From an uncultured Clostridia bacterium (GTDB lineage: Bacteria > Bacillota > Clostridia > Oscillospirales > Ruminococcaceae), in contig CAMNXF010000001.1 of assembly GCA_946567425.1 (NCBI GenBank), forward strand, positions 1-64,000: a stretch of 64,000 nt of DNA, written 5' to 3'. Under the pieces are notes generated by a model, which was not told the DNA's origin, searched no databases, and saw only the letters and a list, made by a program, of their open reading frames with translations. Numbering within the stretch: position 1 is the stretch's first letter; the number at the start of each line of letters is the position of its first letter. Positions 38,493-48,515 of the stretch are shown one piece after another. The position numbers and the translations under genes were made by a program.

Positions 38493-39731
38493 TTACGGCT
38501 CAGTGACCTTGCCCATGAACACTATAAGCTCCTGTGCGGGGTCGTATATCACGAACGCAAACGGACGGTCAAGAAATACCTCTTTGCGTATTCTCAACTC
38601 CTCGGACGGGGCGGCACTGCCGTTCATCATTATCCCCGTAGCCGCGGCAGCCTTTGTCTTGTGTTCGTCAAGCTCCAGCCGCGTCTTTTGCAGAACGTCC
38701 GACACCCAAAGCTCCTCGTCGGACATACCCGAAAAGTCCGCTTTACCGCTATCGAATATCTCCGACAGCCCCGCCGCCGAAAGCGCATTGGCAAGCGGTA
38801 GCTCGGTATCGAACGTCAACTTCGGCATACGCGCGTAAACGTCGTAGTCGTAGGTCTCGCTCTCCAGCAGCGACGGAATATCCAGCCCCTCAAGCGTAAA
38901 TTCGCCCGTCTCTTTCGGCAGTATCCCGATAAACTCAAGCCCGCTCTTGTAACGGCTGCTGAAAGCGGTCGCCTTATCGTTCTCAAAGTACGCGCCGCCG
39001 CTGTTCCGCATAAGCGCAAGCTCCTTTACCGAGCCGTCGGGGAGGGTAAACTCGTCCTTGCGGTCGGCATCGTAATCCCAATCTTCTGTCCAAGCGCTCT
39101 CGAAATAAAAGGTGTTGACGAGTATCGCGGCGGTCCCGTCGGCAACATCATTGAGCATTCTCGGTATCATCTTATGGGTCTTGTCAGACACCCAGCGGTT
39201 GACCTCGCCGACCACCCTGCTCTTGTCGCCGAAGTCCATATTGCGTATCTCCGCGCCGAATTTCTGCTTCACCGCGTCCGTGTAGTCGCGCTTGAATGGG
39301 AAAGCGTCGTCGCCCCAGAACGAATTCGCGATCTCAAAATAATTCTCGTCCTTGCCGCCTTTGCCGTTGTAGTTTTCTTTCGCGAGCTTCATATAGCTCT
39401 CGGAGAACGCTCCATAATCGTCCGTGCCGAGATACTTACCGAGCACCTCTTTTGTGCTGCCCTCCGCGCCCTCGGCGAGCATTCCGAGCGCCATATTCAG
39501 CGACAGCGGACTGAACATACTGTTCGCCTTGTCCGCGCACACTGCGTCAAACAGCCGAACGGAATTAAGCACGTTGTCCTCCGTCACCTCGATAGGCGAC
39601 AGCATATTCCGCTCGCGAATGCCCGCGACCATTCCGCCGCTCCCGGTGTTTTCACCGCAATCGGTACTGCAAGCCGTAAGCGACAGCAGCGAAAGCGCCG
39701 CCGTCACTGCCGCGATAATACTCTTTTTCAT
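38493..39731 (-). CDS. Serpin, lipoprotein
   Basis: Lipobox LTACS; NSMFSPLSLNMALGMLAEGAEGST; hinge DEHKTKAAAAT; DRPFAFVIYD; start ATG 39731. Confidence 0.92.
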   Translation of the reverse strand: MKKSIIAAVTAALSLLSLTACSTDCGENTGSGGMVAGIRERNMLSPIEVTEDNVLNSVRLFDAVCADKANSMFSPLSLNMALGMLAEGAEGSTKEVLGKYLGTDDYGAFSESYMKLAKENYNGKGGKDENYFEIANSFWGDDAFPFKRDYTDAVKQKFGAEIRNMDFGDKSRVVGEVNRWVSDKTHKMIPRMLNDVADGTAAILVNTFYFESAWTEDWDYDADRKDEFTLPDGSVKELALMRNSGGAYFENDKATAFSSRYKSGLEFIGILPKETGEFTLEGLDIPSLLESETYDYDVYARMPKLTFDTELPLANALSAAGLSEIFDSGKADFSGMSDEELWVSDVLQKTRLELDEHKTKAAAATGIMMNGSAAPSEELRIRKEVFLDRPFAFVIYDPAQELIVFMGKVTEP

Positions 39732-39773
39732 TCGGTATACCCCCTTCATATATGGAAATACCGACAATAAGAG

Positions 39774-40163
39774 CTATTTCGGCATTCCCTCTCCGTGCTT
39801 ATGCACGTACTTCTTTATCGCCGCATAGCTCTCTGCGCTGAGGCAGTGCTCGATCCGGCACGCGTCCTCAGCCGCTATATCCTCGGGAACTCCCATTGAG
39901 GTAAGCCAGCTCGTAAACAGCAAATGCCGTTCGTAAACGCGCTCCGCGATCTCTCGCCCCGTTCTCGTAAGCGTGATATACCCGTTTTTGTCAACAGAGA
40001 TGCACCCCTCCTCGCGGAGGTTCTTCATTGCGACGCTCACCGACGGCTTAGAAAATTCCATTTCTGCGGCAATATCAACCGAGCGCACCTCGCCGTTGCG
40101 ATTATGCAAAATCAAAATCGTCTCAAGATAATCTTCCTTGGATTCAAAAATTCTGTCTTTCAT
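39774..40163 (-). CDS. DtxR/MntR-family metal-dependent regulator
   Basis: KEDYLETI, HTH SVDIAAEMEFSKPSVSVAMKNLREEG, YERH, EDACRIEHCLS: residues aligning with the MntR metal ligands. Confidence 0.9.
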   Translation of the reverse strand: MKDRIFESKEDYLETILILHNRNGEVRSVDIAAEMEFSKPSVSVAMKNLREEGCISVDKNGYITLTRTGREIAERVYERHLLFTSWLTSMGVPEDIAAEDACRIEHCLSAESYAAIKKYVHKHGEGMPK

Positions 40164-40201
40164 AGTTCCGCCTTTTCATAGATAGTCTTTTGCTTACACT
40201 T

Positions 40202-40230
40202 ATTGTACCACTTTTCAGCAAATTAGTCAA
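40202..40230 (-). promoter_or_regulatory. Sigma70/sigmaA promoter upstream of the DtxR-like gene
   Basis: Minus strand TTGACT-17 bp-TACAAT. Confidence 0.75.
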
Positions 40231-40274
40231 GTGTTGTCGGGATCGTTGTATGAAATCGGCGAATTGCGCTCTTG

Positions 40275-40435
40275 GAACTTGTTCTCATAGCCGCTCAACG
40301 CTTGTCTTGCAGCAAATTATTCCGATTACGTCGTCAAAACTCCTTGACGTACATAAAGTACGTCTGCGAACTTTTCCTCGTACTCGAGAAAATTTGCTTT
40401 GCAATCCGAGCATTTCGGGCTATGAGAACAAGTTC
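40275..40435. repeat. MITE-like / large imperfect hairpin element
   Basis: Perfect 18-bp terminal IR GAACTTGTTCTCATAGCC / GGCTATGAGAACAAGTTC; arms pair imperfectly to a central perfect hairpin GACGTAC-ATAAA-GTACGTC. Confidence 0.75.
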
Positions 40436-40540
40436 TTACAACTAAAACCCGATAACTTACGAAAATGCTGCACAAATATGCAGTTTTTTAAAAAATTTCG
40501 CGCCGCTTTCTTCAATTCACGGAAAGCGGCGCGTAACGCA

Positions 40541-43500
40541 TTATTCCACCGACTTTAAGGATTCAACCATGCTTATTTTTTTCAGAACCCTTGTCATTAT
40601 CAGATTAACGATCAGCGAAAACGCCACGGTCACGAGCAGCGCCCAGATATAGCTCGGAAAATGAATACTTCGCCCGAACATTACCTCGTCAATCTCCGCC
40701 GTCTGAATGACGAACATACAAAGCGCGTACCCGAGAAACAGCCCTACAAAGCCGCCCATTACCGACAAAACGATATTTTCGCGAAACACATAGCTCGAGA
40801 CCTCCGCGTCATAAAAGCCGAGAACCTTAAGCGTCGCAATCTCCCGAATGCGTTCGGTAATGTTTACGTTTGTGAGATTATACAGCACCACAAACGCCAG
40901 CGCCGCCGCCGAGACGATAAGCACCACCGTCACAAGGTCCATAATTTGCAGCGTATCATTCACGCTTGACAGAGAACTTGCGTTCATGATGACGGCAAGA
41001 ACGTTTTCATTTTTAAGGACGTGCTCCGTAAAGCTGTTCTGTACGTCCTTGTCGCGGGAGATCCCGTTGTCAAAATACAACATATTGTAGTACGGTTCGC
41101 CGCCGAAAACCTCCTTGTACAAGTCCTCGGCAATGTACAGGTAGTGGCTTGTGTATTGCTCGGTAATGCCTGCTATTTTCACCTTTCTGTTTACACCGTC
41201 GCTCACCTGAACCGTTATCTCATCGCCCACGCCCGCGTTCAGCAGCTTTGCCGCTTTTTCGGTGATCACTGCGCCGCCGTTCAGCGTCAGCTTTTCACGC
41301 GAAACGCGCTCGTGCAGATCGACAAACGTTTCAAACAGTTCCACGTTCTCCACAGCGGTAACATACACCTGAACGCTGTTCCCCGAAAATTCCGTGCCGT
41401 ATTGCTTTATCAGCGCACGGGTGTATTTTGTGTTCCCGTCATAATCGAGAAGAGTATCGTAAATGCTGTTCAGCTCTGAAGGCTTTATTTCGTCATCGAA
41501 CGCAAGATAGCCGCTGTATTTGTATATCTGATTATATTGCAGGTCAACTATATCGGTAATCGAATTTTTCAGTCCGAAGCCCGTCAGCGAAAGCGCCGTG
41601 CAGCCCGCAATGCCGACAATCGTCATAAACATTCTGCGCTTGTAGCGGAACAGATTACGTCCGCTCACCTTTGCGAAGAAATTCATATTGTTCCATAGGA
41701 ACGGTATTCGCTCGATAAGCACGCGCTTTCCCGCCTTGGGAGCCTTTGGTCTCATAAGCGACGCAGGAGTTTCCTGCAAAGCCTTGTTGCAGCTGAAGAA
41801 CACCGTAGCCGCAATAGCAAGAACCATAGAGCCTATCGATACTATCATATTTTCGGGAGTGAACAGGTAGTGTATATCGGTGATTATGTACATCATCGAA
41901 TACGCGTACACGATAACGCTCGGGAAAAGGAAGCAGCCGCCAATCGCACCGATAATTCCTCCCGCCGCCGCGCCCGATACCGCGTACGTCATATAGTGCC
42001 GCATGATCGCGCTGTTCGAGTAGCCGAGAGCTTTCAGCGTTCCGACCTGAGTTCGCTGTTCCTCGACCATTCTTGACATGGTCGTAAGGCAGACCAATCC
42101 CGCAACCAGCAAAAAGAACACCGGAAAGATCGCCGCTATCTTGTTGATACGCTCAGAATTTGAGTCGTATTCTGCGTAGCCCGTGTTGTCGTCGCGCTTG
42201 AAGATATACCACTCTGCGTTGCCGATGTCGGATATCTTCTCTTTCGCGTCCACGATTTTTTTCTCCGCGTCTGCTATCTCCCTATTGAATGTATATACAC
42301 CGTCCTCGTAGTCGCGCAGACCATCCTCGTATTTCCTCTTCGCGTCCTCGATCTCGATAAGCCCTTGCTCGTACTGATCGACGCCGTCATCGAGTTCGCC
42401 GCGCTTTTCGTTGAGCGTGAGCATACCCTCGTAATATTGCTTCTCGCCGTCTTCTATCTTGGCAAGACCGTCGGTGTACTGCTCCAGACCGTCCAGATAT
42501 TCCCGCAGACCCTCGTCATATTCACGTCTGCCGTCTGCGAGCAACTCCGCGTTTTTAATGTATTCCGCGAGGCCTTCCTCATACTGCGCCTTGCCCTCTT
42601 CGAACGTTTTCCTGCCCTCGTCAAGCTGCTGCTGTCCGTCCTCGAGCTGTTTTTCGCCGTCCGCAAGCTGTTTCAGACCGTCGTCGATCTGTTTCTGCGC
42701 CTCCGCAAGCTGAGCCTCTCCGTCCGCGATCTTCTCCTCGTTTACAGCAATCTCCCGCTCGCCCGCCTCCAGTTGAGCCAGTGCGTTGTCAAGTTGCGTC
42801 TTGCCCTCGTCAAGCTGCGTTTTCATCTGCGCCAACGCATCGCGCGAAGCCTGTATCGCCTGCTGCATAACGGTCAGCCATTCGCTGTCGGGATTTTCCG
42901 CCGCAAATTTCTCATACTCCTCCTCCGCTCTGCTGAACAGCTCGGCGGCTTGCTCGTACTGCTCCAGACCTGTTTCGTATTCTTCCAGACCGCTGCGGTA
43001 TTGCTCCCAACCGTTTGCAATCTCCACTTTCGCAAGCTCTATCTGATTTTTTCCGTCCTCAAGCTCCGCCTTGTTTTTGTCTATTTCCGCTTGACCGTCT
43101 TCGAGCAGCTTACGGTTCTTTTCGATCTCTGTGCGGGAATCGTCCAGCAGCTTTTGCGAATCTTCGATCTCCTTTTGCGACTCGTCAATCTGAACCTTGG
43201 CTTCATCGAGCGTTTTCTTTCCGTCCGCGAGCTGCCGTTCGCCATCCTCTATCTCCTTTAACGCGTCCTCTAACTGTTTCTTCGCGTCGTCGAGCGTCGG
43301 TTTGTTTTCGGCAAGCTCGCGCTTACCATCCTCTATTTCCTTTTTTGCGTCGGCAAGTTCCTTTTCCGCATCAGCAAGCTGAACCTTTCCGTCCGCGATA
43401 TCGTCCTTTGCTTCTTGAAGTTCGCGTTCGCCGTCCTCGATCTGCTGCTTTGCGTCGTCAAGCTGCTTCTTCGCGTCGTCAAGCTCCTTTTGCCCGTCCG

Positions 43501-44320
43501 CCTTTGCCTCGGCGAGCTCTTTTTCTCCCTTGTCTATCTCCGCCTGTGCGTCGCCGATAACCTCGTTATAACGAATGACGCTCCTGTCTTTTCCGAGACT
43601 TTCCAGCTTGTCGGAAATTTCGTCGCGCAGTGTTTTGTATTCGTCGGAGTAGCTTTGCAAATTTTTTAGTTTGTCCGACTTTATATATATCTCGGTGTAC
43701 ACCTCTTGTGTAAAATGCTCCTCGGGAACTATCATAAACGCGTCCAACGCGCCGTCGCCGATATTGGTGCTGCCGCGCTGCGTTTTGGAAATGTACATTG
43801 GGGTGTTGTATATACCGACGACCTTGTACTCCGTCCGCTTTAACGGAAACTCCTCCGCTTCTGTAAGATCCGTAAGCGTTACTGTATCGCCGACGCTTAT
43901 TCCTCCTCCAAGAATATTGTAGCTGACGATACATTCATCGTCCGCGGACGGAGCTTCGCCCTCGAAAATGTCAACGGTATTGATCTCATCGGACGTTTTT
44001 GAGTAGACGCGCGTTAAATATTCCTTTTCGTTATCATGCATGGCAAGGTCGGTATACTTCGACGTATACACTCCGTCAACGCCGTCCGTTTCCGCGATAG
44101 CCTTTGCGTCGTCATCCGTCAACCCGAAAGTCGACAGCACACGCAGGTCGAACAAGTTATGCGCGTCGTAGTAATCGTCCGCTGTGACCTTCATTATTTC
44201 ACAGGTCGCGCGCACTCCGCTGAAAAATCCCACACCGATCGCGCATATTAGAAATATCGACAGAAAACGGTTTCTCGATTTGGATATTTCGCGGATCGTA
44301 TTTTTATTGACAGCTCTCAT
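40541..44320 (-). CDS. FtsX-type ABC transporter permease with very long coiled-coil insertion
   Basis: N-terminal TM + extracytoplasmic region, ~450-aa L-x-D/E-G-rich coiled coil, two C-terminal FtsX-like TM regions. Confidence 0.88.
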   Translation of the reverse strand: MRAVNKNTIREISKSRNRFLSIFLICAIGVGFFSGVRATCEIMKVTADDYYDAHNLFDLRVLSTFGLTDDDAKAIAETDGVDGVYTSKYTDLAMHDNEKEYLTRVYSKTSDEINTVDIFEGEAPSADDECIVSYNILGGGISVGDTVTLTDLTEAEEFPLKRTEYKVVGIYNTPMYISKTQRGSTNIGDGALDAFMIVPEEHFTQEVYTEIYIKSDKLKNLQSYSDEYKTLRDEISDKLESLGKDRSVIRYNEVIGDAQAEIDKGEKELAEAKADGQKELDDAKKQLDDAKQQIEDGERELQEAKDDIADGKVQLADAEKELADAKKEIEDGKRELAENKPTLDDAKKQLEDALKEIEDGERQLADGKKTLDEAKVQIDESQKEIEDSQKLLDDSRTEIEKNRKLLEDGQAEIDKNKAELEDGKNQIELAKVEIANGWEQYRSGLEEYETGLEQYEQAAELFSRAEEEYEKFAAENPDSEWLTVMQQAIQASRDALAQMKTQLDEGKTQLDNALAQLEAGEREIAVNEEKIADGEAQLAEAQKQIDDGLKQLADGEKQLEDGQQQLDEGRKTFEEGKAQYEEGLAEYIKNAELLADGRREYDEGLREYLDGLEQYTDGLAKIEDGEKQYYEGMLTLNEKRGELDDGVDQYEQGLIEIEDAKRKYEDGLRDYEDGVYTFNREIADAEKKIVDAKEKISDIGNAEWYIFKRDDNTGYAEYDSNSERINKIAAIFPVFFLLVAGLVCLTTMSRMVEEQRTQVGTLKALGYSNSAIMRHYMTYAVSGAAAGGIIGAIGGCFLFPSVIVYAYSMMYIITDIHYLFTPENMIVSIGSMVLAIAATVFFSCNKALQETPASLMRPKAPKAGKRVLIERIPFLWNNMNFFAKVSGRNLFRYKRRMFMTIVGIAGCTALSLTGFGLKNSITDIVDLQYNQIYKYSGYLAFDDEIKPSELNSIYDTLLDYDGNTKYTRALIKQYGTEFSGNSVQVYVTAVENVELFETFVDLHERVSREKLTLNGGAVITEKAAKLLNAGVGDEITVQVSDGVNRKVKIAGITEQYTSHYLYIAEDLYKEVFGGEPYYNMLYFDNGISRDKDVQNSFTEHVLKNENVLAVIMNASSLSSVNDTLQIMDLVTVVLIVSAAALAFVVLYNLTNVNITERIREIATLKVLGFYDAEVSSYVFRENIVLSVMGGFVGLFLGYALCMFVIQTAEIDEVMFGRSIHFPSYIWALLVTVAFSLIVNLIMTRVLKKISMVESLKSVE

Positions 44321-44330
44321 ATCCCCTCCG

Positions 44331-45032
<702 letters not shown>

Positions 45033-45123
45033 AATCTGCTCCTCACTTAAAACAAGACTTTTCGCAGCCGATACTTCCGCACGGGCAATCGCCGGCGGCA
45101 CACGGAACGTGCCGAAAGCGGAA

Positions 45124-45262
45124 GGCGTTTCGTCGGCTGCTCCTACGGAGCGACCTCCGAAACGCCGCGGCTTGCCCGCCTTTTCCGCTGACGCGGAAAA
45201 GCGCCGTTCGCTGCACTCGCGGCGAATTCGCTCACTATGTTCGCGAATTGCGGGCAAGCCGC
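45124..45262. repeat. Multi-hairpin intergenic element
   Basis: Perfect stems GGCGTTTCG/CGAAACGCC, GCTCC-tac-GGAGC, CTTTTCCGC-tgac-GCGGAAAAG and outer GCGGCTTGCCCGC/GCGGGCAAGCCGC. Confidence 0.75.
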
Positions 45263-45416
45263 CGTCTTTACAGCGATACAGCCGCATTTAACGAAACGGA
45301 AACGGCACCGCACAGCTGTACGGTGCCGAATGGATCATTTCAGCTACATATAATTATTGTACATTTTCACACCGAAAATTATGTGTTGCTTTGTTGAATT
45401 ATGGGTGAAAAAGAGC

Positions 45417-46697
45417 CTATCCACCTATTTTGTCCTTGCCGCCCATATACGGACGGAGCACCTCGGGAATGTTGACCGTGCCGTCCGCGTTGAGGTTGTT
45501 CTCAAGGAACGCGATAAGCATTCTCGGCGGCGCGACAACGGTATTGTTTAGCGTGTGCGCGAAGTACTTGCCGTCCTTGCCGTTCACGCGTATCTTCAGA
45601 CGGCGCGCTTGCGCGTCGCCGAGGTTTGAGCACGAGCCGACCTCAAAATACTTCTTCTGGCGCGGCGACCAAGCCTCAACATCATAGCTTTTAACCTTAA
45701 GATCTGCAAGGTCTCCCGAGCAGCACTCAATAGTGCGCACGGGAATATCCATGCTGCGGAACAGATCAACGGTGTTCTGCCAGAGCTTTTCAAACCACAT
45801 TGGCGACTCCTCGGGCTTGCAGACCACAATCATCTCTTGCTTTTCAAACTGGTGAATGCGGTACACGCCGCGCTCTTCAATACCGTGCGCGCCTTTTTCC
45901 TTGCGGAAGCACGGAGAGTAGCTCGTAAGCGTTCTCGGCAAAGTATTTTCATCTAAGATTGTATCAATGAACTTACCTATCATCGAATGCTCGGAGGTAC
46001 CGATAAGATACAAATCCTCACCCTCAATTTTGTACATCATAGCATCCATTTCCGCAAAACTCATAACACCCGTAACGACATTGGAGCGAATCATAAACGG
46101 CGGTACGCAGTAAGTGAATCCTCTGTCAATCATAAAATCGCGCGCATACGAAATTACTGCGGAATGCAGCCGCGCGATATCGCCCATAAGGTAGTAAAAT
46201 CCGTTGCCCGCAACCTTACGCGCCGAATCCAGATCGATACCGTTCAGTCTCTCCATAATATCGCTGTGGTACGGAACTTCAAAATCGGGCACAATAGGCT
46301 CGCCGTAGCGCTTTATCTCGACATTCTCGCTGTCGTCCTTGCCGATAGGCACGGACGGGTCGATAATGTTCGGGATAGTCATCATAATTTTATTGATCTT
46401 TTCATCAATTATCGGCTCTTGTTTTTCAAGCTCCGCAAGCTCCTTTGCGAACTCCGCGACCTGCGCCTTTGCCTTTTCCGCGTCGTCCTTTTGACCGTTC
46501 GCCATAAACTTGCCTATCTCCTTGGAAATGCGGTTCTTGTCAGCGCGGAGAGCCTCTGCGCGCTGCAATGTCTTTCGGCGCTCAAGATCGAGCTCGATCA
46601 CCTCATCGACCAGCGGCAGCTTGCTGTCCTGAAACTTCTTCTTGATGTTTTCCTTCACCGCGTCGGGATTTTCCCTTAAAAATTTAATATCAATCAT
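45417..46697 (-). CDS. serS: Seryl-tRNA synthetase
   Basis: MIDIKFLRENPDAVKENIKKKF; class II motifs FRKEKGAHGIEERGVYRIHQFEKQEM, EVGSCSNLGDAQARRLKIR. Confidence 0.96.
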   Translation of the reverse strand: MIDIKFLRENPDAVKENIKKKFQDSKLPLVDEVIELDLERRKTLQRAEALRADKNRISKEIGKFMANGQKDDAEKAKAQVAEFAKELAELEKQEPIIDEKINKIMMTIPNIIDPSVPIGKDDSENVEIKRYGEPIVPDFEVPYHSDIMERLNGIDLDSARKVAGNGFYYLMGDIARLHSAVISYARDFMIDRGFTYCVPPFMIRSNVVTGVMSFAEMDAMMYKIEGEDLYLIGTSEHSMIGKFIDTILDENTLPRTLTSYSPCFRKEKGAHGIEERGVYRIHQFEKQEMIVVCKPEESPMWFEKLWQNTVDLFRSMDIPVRTIECCSGDLADLKVKSYDVEAWSPRQKKYFEVGSCSNLGDAQARRLKIRVNGKDGKYFAHTLNNTVVAPPRMLIAFLENNLNADGTVNIPEVLRPYMGGKDKIGG

Positions 46698-46709
46698 TGT
46701 TCCGTCTCC

Positions 46710-47570
46710 TTAATTTTCCTGAAAATGCCTGAGTATCCCCTCAAGCTGTTCCTTATCGCCAAAGCTGATCTGCAGCGTATTCCCGCTTTTGCCCTCAGAA
46801 ATCTTGACCTTTGTGCCAAGCTGTTCCGCAAGGCTTACCTCGACCTCGGTGTAGTAGGTCATACGCGGCTTTATATCACGCGGTCTGTTCTCGAGTTCCT
46901 CTTGTAAGCGCTTTGTTTCACGCTTTGCAATCGCCTCCACCTGACGCACCGAAAGCTCGCCCTCGGCGGTCTTGTGGGCAAGCTCTATCATCAGAGCCTC
47001 GTCCTTTATCTTTTTAAGCGCCTTGCAGTGCCCCGCCGACAAGCTTCCGTTCCTCAAAAGCTCCTGTACGCCGTTCGGCATCGCCAACAAGCCCAAACTG
47101 TTCGCAATTGATGAACGCGCTTTGCCGAGCGCCTTTGCCAGCTTGTCCTGCGTCATATCGTACTTGTCGATAAGTTCTTTGTAGCCGAGCGCTTCTTCGA
47201 TCGGATTGAGGTTTTCGCGCTGCAAATTTTCAATCATCGCGATCTGCATTGCCTGTTCCTCAGAAATATCATCGCGCACAACAACGGGTATTTCGGAAAG
47301 CCCCGCCATTTTTGCCGCTCTCCAGCGGCGCTCCCCCGCGATTATCTGATAATTTCCGCTCGACAATGAGCGCACGATAAGCGGTTGTATAACTCCGTGC
47401 TCTGTTATCGACTCGGCGAGCTGTTTAAGACCTTCGCTGTCGAAGCTCTTGCGCGGCTGATCCTTATTCGGCTCGATCTCGCTTAACCGCAGCATTGTGC
47501 CGTTCTCCGCGCTTTCAACGCTGTTGTCGAAGAACAGATCGTTAAAGCTGCTTTCAGTTTTTCTTGACAT
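46710..47570 (-). CDS. parB: Chromosome partitioning protein ParB (Spo0J)
   Basis: QPRKSFDSEGLKQLAESITEHGVIQPLIV; GERRWRAAKMAGLSEIPVVV; HTH KLAKALGKARSSIANSLGLL. Confidence 0.93.
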   Translation of the reverse strand: MSRKTESSFNDLFFDNSVESAENGTMLRLSEIEPNKDQPRKSFDSEGLKQLAESITEHGVIQPLIVRSLSSGNYQIIAGERRWRAAKMAGLSEIPVVVRDDISEEQAMQIAMIENLQRENLNPIEEALGYKELIDKYDMTQDKLAKALGKARSSIANSLGLLAMPNGVQELLRNGSLSAGHCKALKKIKDEALMIELAHKTAEGELSVRQVEAIAKRETKRLQEELENRPRDIKPRMTYYTEVEVSLAEQLGTKVKISEGKSGNTLQISFGDKEQLEGILRHFQEN

Positions 47571-48351
47571 TTACTTTCTCCATTTCACGGCATTTTGTTA
47601 ATACTTCCTTTGACAATTTCGCGTAGGTCTCCGCACCCTTTGAGCTTTTATCGTAAAAGATTACAGGTTCGCCGTGGCTTTGCGCCTCGGAAATGCGGAC
47701 GTTGCGCGGTATCTCTGTCTTGAAGATCGCCTTTTTATCAAACGCCGATTTAATATCGTCTTTTATTTCGCTTGAAGAAAGAAGGCGCTTATCCACCATT
47801 GTAAACACAATTCCCATTATCGTCAGATCGCGGTTGTACTTCTGCTTGACGTTTTTTATCGTATACATAAGCTGCGCCAGACCCTCGCGCGCGAAATGCT
47901 CGCAAACCATAGGCACGATAATCGTATCGCACGCCACCAAAGTATTCACCGCCAATACGCCAAGCGACGGCAGACTGTCAACGATGATTATGTCGTACTC
48001 GCTGCGTATCTGCAATACCGCCTTACGAAGCTGCATATTTTTCTGCTCCATATTTGTCAGCGCGGGCTCTGCGTCGCTGAGTTTAGGATTAGCAGGCATT
48101 ATCCAGATATTCTTGTAGCGCGTTGGAATTATTGCCTCGGCGGGACGGCAATTTCCCGTAACGACATCGTATGTAGTATAGTCGAGCGTTTTCTTTTTAA
48201 TTCCAAACCCCGTCGTCGAATTGCCTTGCGGATCAAAGTCGATCAGCAGAACCTTTTTTCCGAGCGCTCCCAGACCTGCGGCAATGTTCACGGCAGTTGT
48301 CGTCTTGCCGACGCCTCCCTTTTGATTTACAACTCCAATTACTATTCCCAA
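47554..48351 (-). CDS. parA: ParA-family ATPase (Soj)
   Basis: GVVNQKGGVGKTTTAVNIAAGLG deviant Walker A. Confidence 0.95.
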   Translation of the reverse strand: MGIVIGVVNQKGGVGKTTTAVNIAAGLGALGKKVLLIDFDPQGNSTTGFGIKKKTLDYTTYDVVTGNCRPAEAIIPTRYKNIWIMPANPKLSDAEPALTNMEQKNMQLRKAVLQIRSEYDIIIVDSLPSLGVLAVNTLVACDTIIVPMVCEHFAREGLAQLMYTIKNVKQKYNRDLTIMGIVFTMVDKRLLSSSEIKDDIKSAFDKKAIFKTEIPRNVRISEAQSHGEPVIFYDKSSKGAETYAKLSKEVLTKCREMEKVNVKKN

Positions 48352-48433
48352 GTTTTTTCCCCCTCATTCAGAAAATTAACCTGTCTTTATTATATCACAC
48401 TTATTTATAAAATAAAAGCCCTTTTTAAAAAAA

Positions 48434-48449
48434 TGTTCCACGTGGAACA
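48434..48449. promoter_or_regulatory. parS-like site
   Basis: TGTTCCACGTGGAACA, embedded in a 28-bp perfect palindrome (48428-48455). Confidence 0.9.
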
Positions 48450-48474
48450 TTTTTTCGGCGAATTGACCGAAAAA

Positions 48475-48490
48475 TGTTCTACGTGGAACA
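48475..48490. promoter_or_regulatory. parS-like site (one substitution)
   Basis: TGTTCTACGTGGAACA, ~41 bp centre-to-centre from 48434-48449. Confidence 0.85.
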
Positions 48491-48515
48491 TTTGATAATT
48501 GATATTGTATAATTT

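Noticed and set aside
42365-43261. 298-aa Leu/Phe-rich plus-strand ORF opposite the ABC permease coiled coil
   Set aside because: Artefact of reverse-translating Glu/Lys/Asp-rich heptads; looks membrane-like only by codon complement.
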